Source: a virus
IMG/VR virus record: IMGVR_UViG_3300033141_003769
Span: 1 to 30,744 of that record
DNA length: 30,744 nt
Strand: one strand, 5' to 3'
The stretch's first letter is position 1. The number at the start of each line of letters is the position of its first letter. This document shows positions 1 to 6,242 of the stretch, piece by piece. The translations under genes were made by a program, and so were the position numbers. Below the pieces are notes generated by a model. That model was given only the letters and a program-made list of their open reading frames with translations, searched no databases and was not told the DNA's origin.

Positions 1-1
1 A

Positions 2-214
2 AATAGATATGAAAATGGTTTTCATGTTTTTTTATCAAAAAATGATGCCGAAAAATTTACTGAATATTGTTGTATTGCACACCCTTATCGAGGTGCGGTT
101 GTCCTTCCTGTCTGCTATCAAAATGTAGTCGCCACAGGCTATCAAGATGGCAAGAAAGTAGTGGTGGCCAAAGAAATGATGATTATGGAGGAGTCGAGAT
201 GCCCCACCAACTAA
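2..214 (+). CDS. Hypothetical phage protein, 5'-truncated by window edge
   Basis: An open frame runs from the first bases to a TAA at 212-214 and gives at least 70 residues with no start in the window. It contains GFHVFLSKNDAEKF followed by a beta-rich stretch ending VVATGYQDGKKVVVAKEM. This pattern is seen in small phage proteins of unknown function in which an SK.DAEK motif precedes repeated strands. It overlaps the next gene by 16 bases in another frame, which is normal for this tightly packed region. No function can be assigned. The upstream part is missing. Confidence 0.6.
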   Translation, partial: NRYENGFHVFLSKNDAEKFTEYCCIAHPYRGAVVLPVCYQNVVATGYQDGKKVVVAKEMMIMEESRCPTN

Positions 215-516
215 CGTTAAAGGAAGCGAAACTCTGGCTTTCTGTGGTCAGAGAGCTAAGGGAGTATTATGAAGGGAAGAACGATAAGTTTATGCGTAGG
301 TGTCCACTTTGTGATGTGGCGTGGATAATTTCTCCTGATCTTTCTCGTTGTCCATTTTGTCTTTGGGTTCTTTTTGAAGGAGAAATGTGTAGAGAATTTG
401 TAGGAGATGCGGGAGAGAAAAGAAGAGATAGACCTCCTGATTGGTGTAAACAATCCATCTCTCGACTTAAGCGGTGGGAGAGGAGATTGGAAGAAATTAT
501 AAGGGGGAGGAAATGA
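199..516 (+). CDS. Small zinc-ribbon-like hypothetical protein (105 aa)
   Basis: The ATG at 199 follows a GGAGGAG site at 187-193; the frame stays open upstream, but the region before 199 is used by the preceding gene. The protein has an N-terminal helix, then two Cys pairs (RRCPLCDVAW and SRCPFCLW) about 15 residues apart, consistent with a single zinc ribbon. A basic helical C-terminus follows (RLKRWERRLEEI). It is coupled to the next gene by an ATGA overlap at 513-516. The zinc role is inferred from the cysteines; binding to nucleic acid or protein is possible but not shown. Confidence 0.75.
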   Translation: MPHQLTLKEAKLWLSVVRELREYYEGKNDKFMRRCPLCDVAWIISPDLSRCPFCLWVLFEGEMCREFVGDAGEKRRDRPPDWCKQSISRLKRWERRLEEIIRGRK

Positions 517-695
517 ATAAAAGATATTTATCTAAATGCTGTAATGCTTTGCTTGTTCCAGATTTATCGAGGGACAGAATTGAATATATCCATGCTGTTG
601 GTGATAGTTATCAACCGTCAGCTGTTTTGGTTCATCCGTTTATTTGCTCTAAATGTGGAAAGGAATATAAATGGAAAGAAATTATGGGGGAATGA
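513..695 (+). CDS. Small zinc-ribbon hypothetical protein (60 aa)
   Basis: It starts at an ATG overlapping the previous stop (ATGA), behind a GGGGGAGG ribosome binding site. It carries an N-terminal SKCCNA and a C-terminal FICSKCGKEYKW, a split Cys pattern typical of short phage zinc ribbons. The C-terminal CxxCGKEY half is the classic second knuckle. No enzymatic motif is visible. It is co-transcribed with its neighbours on both sides. Confidence 0.7.
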   Translation: MNKRYLSKCCNALLVPDLSRDRIEYIHAVGDSYQPSAVLVHPFICSKCGKEYKWKEIMGE

Positions 696-892
696 AAATG
701 AAAACAGATGATTTCACCGATAAAATGATTAAAGAAATGGCAGAAAAGGCAGCAAGAGAACAAAAGGCTTTTGAGTATATGATGTTTTGGCTTAGGTCTC
801 CTGATGGTTGGCAAAAGAAAGCTAGAAAATATTTATTAGTAGCTTTGAAAAATCAAAAAGGAGTTAGCAATGAAAAAGCCCAAAATTCCTGA
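692..892 (+). CDS. Hypothetical helical protein (66 aa)
   Basis: It starts at an ATG overlapping the stop of the preceding gene (ATGA, 692-695), with GGGGGA just upstream. The product is predicted to be almost entirely helical, Lys/Glu/Ala-rich, with a W-containing middle (FWLRSPDGWQKKARKY). No Cys cluster or known domain is visible. It overlaps the next gene by 23 bases. Confidence 0.6.
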   Translation: MKMKTDDFTDKMIKEMAEKAAREQKAFEYMMFWLRSPDGWQKKARKYLLVALKNQKGVSNEKAQNS

Positions 893-1091
893 TTGGTGGC
901 GGTGTAAGAATTGCAAGTGGTATGTAAAAAGTAAAGATAATTTCCCAGGTAATTATTGTAATAACAAAGATGTTAAGGAAGAAATTACATTAGTAATTGG
1001 GTCTTGGGGTGGGACTTTTGTTCATTCTTTTGGCTTCAGGTTTGAACCAACTTTTGGTTGCATTCACTTTGAGCCAAGGAGGGAAAGGTGA
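870..1091 (+). CDS. Cys-rich hypothetical phage protein (73 aa)
   Basis: The ATG at 870 lies 6-7 bases after AAAGGAG. The protein begins with a WWRCKNCKWY knuckle and has further Cys at NYCNN and GCIHFEP. This spacing (CxxC, then C, then C near the end followed by HFEP) matches a widespread group of small phage proteins that start CxxCxxy and end C.hfe. The likely role is structural zinc binding. It is coupled to the membrane gene at 1088 by a 4-base overlap. Confidence 0.7.
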   Translation: MKKPKIPDWWRCKNCKWYVKSKDNFPGNYCNNKDVKEEITLVIGSWGGTFVHSFGFRFEPTFGCIHFEPRRER

Positions 1092-1243
1092 GTAAGAAAA
1101 ATAAAGATTTTATTGATTATTTCTTAGAGTTTCCGCTTAATTTATTGGCTGTTCTAGTTATAGTAATCTTGTTTTTCTTTTTGATAGAGGGATTTCATTT
1201 TATTTTAAGAAAACTTGGTTTTGATTTTTGGTGGATTCAATAG
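1088..1243 (+). CDS. Small single-pass membrane protein (51 aa)
   Basis: A GTG at 1088 overlaps the previous stop (GTGA) behind an AGGGAAAGG site. The frame gives a 51-residue protein ending at the TAG of 1241-1243. It has a polar N-terminus (SKKNKDF), one strongly hydrophobic segment at about residues 17-34 (LNLLAVLVIVILFFFLI), and an aromatic C-terminus ending FWWIQ. It fills a stretch that would otherwise be empty between the genes at 870 and 1264. The function is unknown; small single-pass phage proteins include superinfection, lysis-regulation and host-takeover factors, but nothing here picks one. Confidence 0.6.
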   Translation: MSKKNKDFIDYFLEFPLNLLAVLVIVILFFFLIEGFHFILRKLGFDFWWIQ

Positions 1244-1263
1244 AAAAAATAAACATCAAAACA

Positions 1264-1743
1264 ATGAACACTGAAGAACAAAGAAAAATCAAAAAAGAGA
1301 AGGCCGAAAGAAAAGCAAAAAGAATTGAAACTAGAGCTAGAAGATTATTGAAAGAAGCTCAAAGGATTGAAGACTCTTGGCCAAAGGACATTATTCACGA
1401 CATTGCTTTTTTAACTCAGCCCGGAAGATTCCCTTTCCGGGAACGATTTTTCAGGCAACAAGATAAAGTTTTGAAACTACGAGCGGAAGCCAAAAAACTA
1501 TTTGAGAAAGCTGAAAACATCCGAATTTACGGAAGCCGAGTTAAGGGGGATGCTGAAAGAGCAAGAGAAGAAAAGAGAGAGAAGCTAGATCAAGAGGTTC
1601 AAATCGGCTCTAGGGTCTATTGTCCTCTTTATGGATGGGGAGAAATTTTAAAGATTTATAAAAAGAGCTATCGGGTTAAATTTGAAAGAGGATTCTCCCT
1701 TACAGTCGATAAGGTGCTTTTTGAATTGAGGAAAGAGGGATAA
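1264..1743 (+). CDS. DUF3560-like coiled-coil protein with C-terminal beta-barrel-like module (159 aa)
   Basis: The N-terminal ~110 residues are a charged coiled coil (AERKAKRIETRARRLLKEA). They are interrupted by QPGRFPFRERFFRQQDKV and then AEAKKLFEKAENI. This arrangement, paired AER/AEA helices flanking a Q-P-x-R-F basic loop, resembles DUF3560, a family of unknown function in phages and mobile elements. The last ~45 residues (IGSRVYCPLYGWGEIL...YRVKFERG) look like a KOW/SH3-like barrel. The start is uncertain: neither the ATG at 1264 nor TTG/GTG at 1228/1231 has a clear ribosome binding site. The DUF3560 assignment is by eye. Confidence 0.65.
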   Translation: MNTEEQRKIKKEKAERKAKRIETRARRLLKEAQRIEDSWPKDIIHDIAFLTQPGRFPFRERFFRQQDKVLKLRAEAKKLFEKAENIRIYGSRVKGDAERAREEKREKLDQEVQIGSRVYCPLYGWGEILKIYKKSYRVKFERGFSLTVDKVLFELRKEG

Positions 1744-2025
1744 ATGACTGAATATGTGAAAAACATGAAAAAAAGTTTGCTGGCTTGGTTCCTTTCACCA
1801 GCTTGGCAAGAAAAAGGCATTGATGGGCGAAGACGGTGGATAAAAAGTGTTTGTAGAGATATCGGATATAGCAGAGCAACCGATAAAGAATTAAGGGAGT
1901 TGGCTGATTTTATTTGGGATGAAAGTTGCAAAGGAATTTTAAGAGGACTAAAGATTGATTATGATAAGAAAGATTTACTGAAATGGATAAAGGAAGGATT
2001 CGCAATAAGAGAACAGGAGGCTTGA
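1744..2025 (+). CDS. Hypothetical protein (93 aa)
   Basis: The ATG follows the previous TAA directly, with GAAAGAGGGA as ribosome binding site inside the end of the upstream gene. The product is helical and basic, with WFLSPAWQEKGIDGRRRWIKSVCRDIGY near the start and a C-terminal DLLKWIKEGFAI. Nothing identifies a family. The tight spacing indicates translational coupling to the DUF3560-like gene. Confidence 0.65.
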   Translation: MTEYVKNMKKSLLAWFLSPAWQEKGIDGRRRWIKSVCRDIGYSRATDKELRELADFIWDESCKGILRGLKIDYDKKDLLKWIKEGFAIREQEA

Positions 2026-2026
2026 A

Positions 2027-2239
2027 ATGAAGAAAACAAGAGAATGGGAACACGAGACCTGTGGGACTTGTAAGCACTTTATCGAGCATGAGGGAAGCTG
2101 CAAAAAGGCGGAAGAGATAATACTTGAGCAAATGTTATTAGGAGTTCGAGAGTTTGAGCCAGGTGAATTGTATGCAGGATGTAGCGCTTGTCATTTTTGG
2201 AGTCATCGAGAAGGAAATAGAGACAGATGCGGAGAGTGA
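2027..2239 (+). CDS. Cys-rich hypothetical protein, putative zinc-binding (70 aa)
   Basis: The ATG at 2027 has CAGGAGG 8 bases upstream. The protein carries CGTCKHF, a Cys in GSCKKAE, and a late GCSACHFW. This C..C-HF/C...HFW pattern is common in small phage proteins of unknown function and would bind one zinc ion with Cys/His ligands. The C-terminus is basic and polar. The next clear gene starts at 2355, and the intervening stretch holds only a doubtful small frame. Confidence 0.7.
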   Translation: MKKTREWEHETCGTCKHFIEHEGSCKKAEEIILEQMLLGVREFEPGELYAGCSACHFWSHREGNRDRCGE

Positions 2240-2345
2240 GCGAGTTCTGGAGGTTTTCCTCTCCCCTTGCAAAAAGGTGGAGGAAATTTACTACCGTGAT
2301 TCTTCAATAGAGGATGGAGAACGCCCGTCTTTTATTGAGGATTGA
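2172..2345 (+). CDS. Doubtful short ORF bridging two genes
   Basis: A frame open through 2154-2345 overlaps the end of the preceding Cys-rich gene. Downstream of 2240 it reads protein-like (LEVFLSPCKKVEEIYYRD...DGERPSFIED), and its stop overlaps the ribosome binding site of the gene at 2355. No good ribosome binding site precedes any start (TTG 2154, ATG 2172). It could be the tail of a frameshifted neighbour, a real overlapping gene, or chance. Confidence 0.25.
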   Translation: MQDVALVIFGVIEKEIETDAESERVLEVFLSPCKKVEEIYYRDSSIEDGERPSFIED

Positions 2346-2354
2346 GGAGGCATG

Positions 2355-2684
2355 ATGTTTATCATCACCAAGCAAGAAAAAATTAGGAATATAGCCAAGG
2401 CGTGGAAGGATCAATACTACGCTGACGGGAAATGGCTCTATGGAGAAGGTAACCGCCTGGTGTATGAGACACTCGTGAGGGAGCAACCAAGGACTGAAAA
2501 AGAGATAACTCGAATAATTGGGAACAACTCTTGGACAGAGAATATTTGTGACGAATGCGGGAGAGATGTTGAGGTGCTGGCGGTGCTTGGAAAAGTACCT
2601 GATTGGGAAAGCCATACGGCTTGTATCTGTGAGGAGTGTTTACAGAAAGCTTTGGCTCTGATAAAGAGAGGCAAAGAGAGATGA
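2355..2684 (+). CDS. Hypothetical protein with C-terminal zinc knuckles (109 aa)
   Basis: The sequence is GAGGAGG at 2344-2350 followed by ATGATG; the second ATG (2355) is better spaced. The N-terminal half is polar and helical (AKAWKDQYYADGKWLYGEGNRL). The C-terminal half has CDECGRDVEVL and, about 25 residues later, CICEECLQKA, a four-Cys ribbon resembling treble-clef or rubredoxin-like knuckles of phage proteins. The stop overlaps the next start by 4 bases. Confidence 0.7.
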   Translation: MFIITKQEKIRNIAKAWKDQYYADGKWLYGEGNRLVYETLVREQPRTEKEITRIIGNNSWTENICDECGRDVEVLAVLGKVPDWESHTACICEECLQKALALIKRGKER

Positions 2685-2890
2685 GAGGAACGATAAAATA
2701 CTATCCGACCTCCGAGCAACGAGATCCGTCCCGCTTAATAACAGAGCAGGTTCAATTCTGGTACAGCGGAGTGATGATGGGTCTCTTATCGCTTGAGGAA
2801 GCGAGAAAGAAGGTGCGACGAGGCGAGGCTTTCGTTATCACTTCTCAGGCCATTGGTGCTTTAAATCCTGATGGCTCTTCTAATTCATGA
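2681..2890 (+). CDS. Hypothetical protein (69 aa)
   Basis: It starts at an ATG overlapping the previous stop (ATGA, 2681-2684), with AAAGAGAG upstream as a weak ribosome binding site. The central stretch LLSLEEARKKVRRGEAFVIT reads as a helix followed by a strand. No known motif is seen. It also overlaps the next gene by 4 bases, so it is firmly embedded in the operon. Confidence 0.65.
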   Translation: MRGTIKYYPTSEQRDPSRLITEQVQFWYSGVMMGLLSLEEARKKVRRGEAFVITSQAIGALNPDGSSNS

Positions 2891-3534
2891 TAAGAGGACG
2901 AAAAATGAATAAAAAAACATTAAAGGCTTTAAAGGAATCTATTAAAAAATGGGAGAAGATAGTTAGTGGAGAAGGAGAGGATAGAGGAGGCGAGAACTGT
3001 GCATTATGTGAAATGTTTGCGGAAGATGAATGCATTGATTGTCCTGTTTATATCAAGACGGGAGAGCATAGTTGTGGAGGGACTCCATATATTGAATGGC
3101 GAAATCATCAAAGCTATCATCTTTATACAACAGAAGAAGGATTTGTGGTTAGGTGTTCCAAATGTAAAGAGCTTGCTCAAAGGGAGCTGGAGTTTTTGAA
3201 GAGTCTTTTACCAGAGAAGCGTCAGAAACGGAAAAAAGAAAAAGTAAGAAAAGATATTTCAATCTCTCTTATTCCTCATAGTGACGATGTTTCTAGGTCT
3301 GAAGTATTCGAAGTAAAAGAGAAAATTCAACAATCCTTAGATGAGCTTGGTGTTGGCTATATTTTTCAGGAAGCCACCAGGAAGTATGAGTTTATACTTA
3401 AGAATGATGTTCGAGAGACAGTTTTCCATAGCCTACTTACCACTATTAGAGCGGTCACTCTTGGGCGTGAGGTGGAGGCGATCATCTCCTATATGGACGA
3501 AGAATACAAGGACTTTATAAGGAGTGGTAGTTAG
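2887..3534 (+). CDS. Cys-rich phage protein of the TLEALKxSIxHWE family with C-terminal extension (215 aa)
   Basis: Residues 7-110 match a widespread unnamed phage family. They show MNKKTLKALKESIKKWEKI, then CALCEMF, CIDCPVY, HSCGGTPYIEW and VVRCSKCKEL, ending in RELEFLKSLLP. The Cys and Thr-Pro-Tyr positions suggest a compact zinc-binding fold. Residues ~115-215 are an extra domain with mixed alpha/beta character (VKEKIQQSLDELGVGYIFQEA...YEFIL) that I do not recognise. The ATG at 2887 overlaps the previous stop; an internal ATG at 2905 also fits the family start. A decayed partial copy lies at 5214. Confidence 0.75.
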   Translation: MIRGRKMNKKTLKALKESIKKWEKIVSGEGEDRGGENCALCEMFAEDECIDCPVYIKTGEHSCGGTPYIEWRNHQSYHLYTTEEGFVVRCSKCKELAQRELEFLKSLLPEKRQKRKKEKVRKDISISLIPHSDDVSRSEVFEVKEKIQQSLDELGVGYIFQEATRKYEFILKNDVRETVFHSLLTTIRAVTLGREVEAIISYMDEEYKDFIRSGS

Positions 3535-3561
3535 AAAAGAGTCAATTAGGAGTGGAAAAGA

Positions 3562-4191
3562 ATGATTATTATTAAAGAATTTTTAGAGTATGTTCGTCGA
3601 GGAGAAGTTCCTCCTTTTCCCCTATATATTCCCCCACAATATTGTGCGGATACTGAAGTTTTTGATGCTCGCCGTGAATGTATAGCAAAAGGCATGTGGG
3701 CGATTGTAGATTTGTATTGGACGAAGTTTCTTGTAGATTGGATAGGCAGTAGGAAGGTTCTTGAGGTTATGGCTGGGGCAGGATGGTCAGCAAAGGCGTT
3801 AACTATTCATGGTTGTGACATAGTCGCCACGGATAGCGGAGCTTGGGAGGCGTCGTGGCATAAAGAAGCGAAAGTCGTTTTTCCAATAGAAAAATTAGAT
3901 GGCATTCAAGCGGTTGAGAAATATCGTGACAGAGATATTTTACTCATCTCCTGGCCTCCTTACAATGACCGGGAAATTTGTAGAATTTGCGAGAGGTGGG
4001 CAAAGACCATAATTTATATCGGTGAGTTGGAAGATGGATGTTGCGCTCCGCATGAATTTTTTGATAATTTTCGTATAGAGGAAGATGTGAACACTCTTCA
4101 TATTCCTTTTCCTTCATGGCCTTGTATACATGACACGATATGTATCGGTTATTATGATAGTAGAGGGAAAAGCGACTATGGAGAGGAATGA
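3562..4191 (+). CDS. Rossmann methyltransferase-like protein with SWPPY motif (209 aa)
   Basis: Residues 66-74 (VLEVMAGAG), the conserved Gly-Cys turn near 84 and an acidic residue at 91 (VATDSG) form a class I SAM-binding fold. Residues 126-134 (ILLISWPPY) occupy the position of motif IV, which in DNA N6-adenine and N4-cytosine methyltransferases is D/N/S-PPY/W. Here Trp precedes PPY and Ser stands before it, so substrate and even activity are open. The gene has an AGGAGTGG site upstream and a 38-base gap after it. A SAM-dependent methyltransferase or a degenerate relative is the best reading. DNA modification is inference. Confidence 0.65.
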   Translation: MIIIKEFLEYVRRGEVPPFPLYIPPQYCADTEVFDARRECIAKGMWAIVDLYWTKFLVDWIGSRKVLEVMAGAGWSAKALTIHGCDIVATDSGAWEASWHKEAKVVFPIEKLDGIQAVEKYRDRDILLISWPPYNDREICRICERWAKTIIYIGELEDGCCAPHEFFDNFRIEEDVNTLHIPFPSWPCIHDTICIGYYDSRGKSDYGEE

Positions 4192-4199
4192 TTTATAAT
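4171..4199 (+). promoter_or_regulatory. Weak candidate promoter (-10 only)
   Basis: A perfect TATAAT lies at 4194-4199 in one of the few intergenic gaps of the first 11 kb, about 30 bases before the gene at 4231. The -35 region is poor (AGCGAC at 17 bases spacing), so this may be chance or need an activator. Confidence 0.3.
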
Positions 4200-4230
4200 A
4201 CAAGAAATAAAAAGGAAAGGAGGGAAAATA

Positions 4231-4572
4231 ATGGGAACTAACTATTATGCCCGGTATAACATTTGCCCGCAATGCGGACGATATGACGAGCTGCATATTT
4301 GTAAGAATAGTTTCGGATGGGAACCTCTGTTTCGGGCTTATCGAGAAGAGGAACACGGAGTTGAAATTAGGTCTTTTCGTGATTGGGTTAAATTTTTAAA
4401 GCAACCAGATGTAAAAATTGTGGATGAGTATGGTGACGAAGTAAAGAAAAAGGATTTTGTAAAGCTTTTGAAAATGAAACATAGTGAGGAGAGCTTCAAG
4501 AGTCATCCAAAAAGTGGGGGGTGTTGGGTAGATGAAGAGGGTTATGAATTCACCTATAGGGAATTTAGCTAA
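4231..4572 (+). CDS. MGTNYY-family phage zinc protein (113 aa)
   Basis: It begins MGTNYYARYNICPQCGRYDELHI, the hallmark start of a common phage protein family. In that family MGTNYY is followed by CxxCGR, a His-Ile-Gly/Cys-Lys-S segment and a W-containing strand. Here LHICKNSFGWEPLFRAY follows, then SFRDWVKFL and VDEYGDEV, all in family order. The role is unknown; a single zinc site is likely. The ribosome binding site GGAAAGGAGGG is strong. The gene opens a new cluster after a short gap that holds a possible -10 box. Confidence 0.8.
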   Translation: MGTNYYARYNICPQCGRYDELHICKNSFGWEPLFRAYREEEHGVEIRSFRDWVKFLKQPDVKIVDEYGDEVKKKDFVKLLKMKHSEESFKSHPKSGGCWVDEEGYEFTYREFS

Positions 4573-4585
4573 GAAGGAGGTTAAA

Positions 4586-4975
4586 ATGAAAAAAGTTTAT
4601 GTAATTACTAAGGGGGAATACTCAAATTATCATATTTGTGCGATTTTTTCTGACAAAAAGAAAGCAAAAGAAATAACGGGTTTCTTCATTGATGGATATG
4701 AACGAGTAGGAATAGAAGAATGGCTGATTGATGTTGTTCCGCCAGAAAATAGAAGAAGGTTTTCTGTGTTTATGAGAAAAAATGGAGATGTGAAAGAAAT
4801 AAATAAAGATAAACTATATGATGTTGCAGATTTTAAAAATGCGGTTACCGAATGGTGGGACAAAGAAGGTTGGACTTTCCAAGTTTGGGCAAAAGATAGA
4901 AACCACGCTATAAAGATAGCTAAAGATTGGCGGAGAAAACTACTTTTAGGGGGGAAGAATTTTGAAAAAGAATAA
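4586..4975 (+). CDS. Phage protein of the VxTKGEYSxYHI type (129 aa)
   Basis: The ATG at 4586 follows AAGGAGG with good spacing; upstream in-frame ATGs lie inside the previous gene. The N-terminus KKVYVITKGEYSNYHICAIFSDKKKAKEI matches a frequent phage family (DUF7336-like) in which a beta strand, GEYSxY and F(S/T)xKEKA follow each other. A W-rich C-terminal half (AVTEWWDKEGWTFQVWAKDRNHAIKIA) resembles the end of such proteins. The function is unknown. Confidence 0.75.
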   Translation: MKKVYVITKGEYSNYHICAIFSDKKKAKEITGFFIDGYERVGIEEWLIDVVPPENRRRFSVFMRKNGDVKEINKDKLYDVADFKNAVTEWWDKEGWTFQVWAKDRNHAIKIAKDWRRKLLLGGKNFEKE

Positions 4976-5156
4976 GGAATCCTGGTGTGGTATTTACAGC
5001 TCGGAGGTAGTAGACGATTATTGGGAGGATTTGTTCTCGTTTTATAGAGGGTTATTTGAGGTGAAGAGGAGATTTTCGTTTGAGGCTATTAGAAAGAAAA
5101 TGCTTGCTAACAATATTGATTCTGTCCATGAGGAAATAAAGAAAAGATGTTTTTGA
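4962..5156 (+). CDS. Small hypothetical protein, probably frameshifted at its C-terminus (64 aa)
   Basis: A TTG at 4962 follows AGGGGGGAAG and overlaps the previous gene by 14 bases. The product begins KKNKESWCGIYSSEVVDDYWEDLF. It stops at 5156, but the +1 frame continues from about 5141 as KDVFEDYLKEGIKIPEPEE to a TAA at 5200-5202. That tail reads more naturally than the in-frame end KKRCF, so a one-base loss or gain near 5135-5145 probably truncated the gene. A programmed shift is less likely because no slippery heptamer is evident. Confidence 0.5.
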   Translation: MKKNKESWCGIYSSEVVDDYWEDLFSFYRGLFEVKRRFSFEAIRKKMLANNIDSVHEEIKKRCF

Positions 5157-5213
5157 GGACTATTTAAAAGAGGGAATCAAAATTCCTGAACCTGAAGAAT
5201 AAGGGGGATAATA

Positions 5214-5290
5214 ATGGATAAAAACATTAGAGGCTTTGAAAAAATCAATTAAAAAAAGAAGAAATAGTTGCAGGAGGAGGAGAAGGATGA
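5214..5290 (+). pseudogene. Decayed partial copy of the gene at 2887/2905
   Basis: With a good ribosome binding site (AAGGGGGA) and ATG at 5214, the DNA closely parallels the start of the gene at 2905: ATGxATAAAAA, then ACATTA, AGGCTTT and AATCxATTAAAAAA. A two-base deletion after the fourth codon puts the frame out, so it stops at once. Corrected, it reads MDK-TLEALKKSIKK. Further indels follow, and the Cys-rich part is gone. It is a remnant of a tandem or dispersed duplication. Confidence 0.65.
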
Positions 5291-5339
5291 TGACTAAAGC
5301 GAGAAAACACAACCTATTTATATTGAAGGAGGTATGAGA

Positions 5340-5534
5340 ATGGGCATAAAGAAGACTACATTATTTTTTCTGGTTTGTGATCTCTGCGGTTGCTATCTAG
5401 TTACAGGTCATCGGTTGCATTTACCCGTGTTGACGGAGAAGGTTACAAGTTTATTGGACGAAGCGAAAAAGGCGGGGTGGTGTAATATCGAGGGTAAATT
5501 CTATTGCCCTGATTGTAGGAGTGAGCAACCATGA
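5340..5534 (+). CDS. Small zinc-binding hypothetical protein (64 aa)
   Basis: AAGGAGG at 5327-5332 lies too close to the ATG at 5334, so the ATG at 5340 is preferred. It has CDLCGCY near the N-terminus and FYCPDCRSE near the C-terminus, separated by a helix ending KAGWCNIEGK. This layout (CxxCG, helix with W, Y-CPxC) matches a family of short phage zinc-finger proteins. No function is known. Confidence 0.7.
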   Translation: MGIKKTTLFFLVCDLCGCYLVTGHRLHLPVLTEKVTSLLDEAKKAGWCNIEGKFYCPDCRSEQP

Positions 5535-5597
5535 GAAGAAAAAGTTTGAAGCCGATATTCTTCTTATGTCTCTAGGGACGAAGGGAGGACTAGTAAA

Positions 5598-5759
5598 ATG
5601 GTAAAGGTGTTTTTATGTTTATTATCTCTAGCATCCATTCTTGGTGGGTGGATGTTAGTCTGGGACGGGATCGAGGACAGGCTAATACATAGGATTGTGT
5701 TTGGAGTCTGTGTCTTGGCCGTCACGGTGGTTTTTCTTAACTCAGTTTTAGGAAGGTAG
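5598..5759 (+). CDS. Small two-helix membrane protein (53 aa)
   Basis: An ATG at 5598 behind GGGAGGAC gives 53 residues ending at the TAG of 5757-5759. Two hydrophobic segments (about residues 3-22 and 33-50) are separated by a short polar turn (DGIEDRLIHR). This hairpin topology is typical of small phage membrane proteins and some class II holins, but the position far from the lysozyme-like gene gives no support for a holin role. Confidence 0.55.
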   Translation: MVKVFLCLLSLASILGGWMLVWDGIEDRLIHRIVFGVCVLAVTVVFLNSVLGR

Positions 5760-5761
5760 CA

Positions 5762-5941
5762 ATGGAAGAAAGAAAGATACAAGTGTTCTGTGAGGAATGC
5801 GGCAGCTCTGATGTTGAGGTCAGGGGAATAAAGCTTATGGATTATGTCCGTCCACCAAATAATGCAGAATATTTGATTACGTGTAGGGCGTGTGGTAAAT
5901 CTGGTTGGATCGGAAAGGCTGAGGAGTTGTCTAAGAGCTAA
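5762..5941 (+). CDS. Small zinc-ribbon protein (59 aa)
   Basis: An ATG at 5762, 2 bases after the previous stop and behind AGGAAGG, gives 59 residues. The protein has FCEECGSSDVEV and, about 27 residues later, TCRACGKSGWIG, a textbook two-knuckle zinc ribbon (CxxC ... CxxC). The polar loop between them is MDYVRPPNNAEY. Its coding purine bias matches the neighbours. Nucleic-acid or protein binding is likely but not shown. Confidence 0.65.
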   Translation: MEERKIQVFCEECGSSDVEVRGIKLMDYVRPPNNAEYLITCRACGKSGWIGKAEELSKS

Positions 5942-6024
5942 GAATGGCGAAGGTGATGGAAGGAGACAGTTGGAAAAATGAGGAGAGGCGATAAGATATT
6001 TCATGAAATAAAGGAGGTGTTAAA

Positions 6025-6189
6025 ATGTCAACGAAATTACTAAGGATGTTGTTAGCGATGTTAGGAATGAGATTCAGGCCTTATAGCAATCCCGCTAATG
6101 TTGGCGGTTGGCTGGGCTGGATTGAGTCCCGACATCAGAAGTGTCTCGGCTTCATTCATGCTGATGGTCAGATTGTTTTTGACTGGTAG
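6025..6189 (+). CDS. Hypothetical small basic protein (54 aa)
   Basis: A very strong AAAGGAGGTG lies 6 bases before an ATG at 6025. The 54-residue product has an amphipathic N-terminus (TKLLRMLLAMLGMRFRPY) and a compact C-terminal part with GGWLGWIESR and GFIHADGQIVFDW. The C-terminal part reads as a short beta domain. A 53-base untranslated stretch follows. Function is unknown. Confidence 0.6.
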   Translation: MSTKLLRMLLAMLGMRFRPYSNPANVGGWLGWIESRHQKCLGFIHADGQIVFDW

Positions 6190-6242
6190 TCGAGGCAGGT
6201 CAAGTGGGTCTGGGGCGGGAATGTTAAAGGGAGGTAGAAAAG

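Noticed and set aside
2227-2310. 27-codon frame MRRVSEFWRF...
   Set aside because: Very short, poor ribosome binding site, and overlaps two other frames.
5564-6004. 146-codon open frame on the minus strand
   Set aside because: It lies opposite two small forward genes (5598 and 5762) with good ribosome binding sites and zinc-ribbon or membrane signatures. Its own product is low-complexity Ser/Thr/Leu/Pro, typical of the reverse of purine-rich coding DNA.
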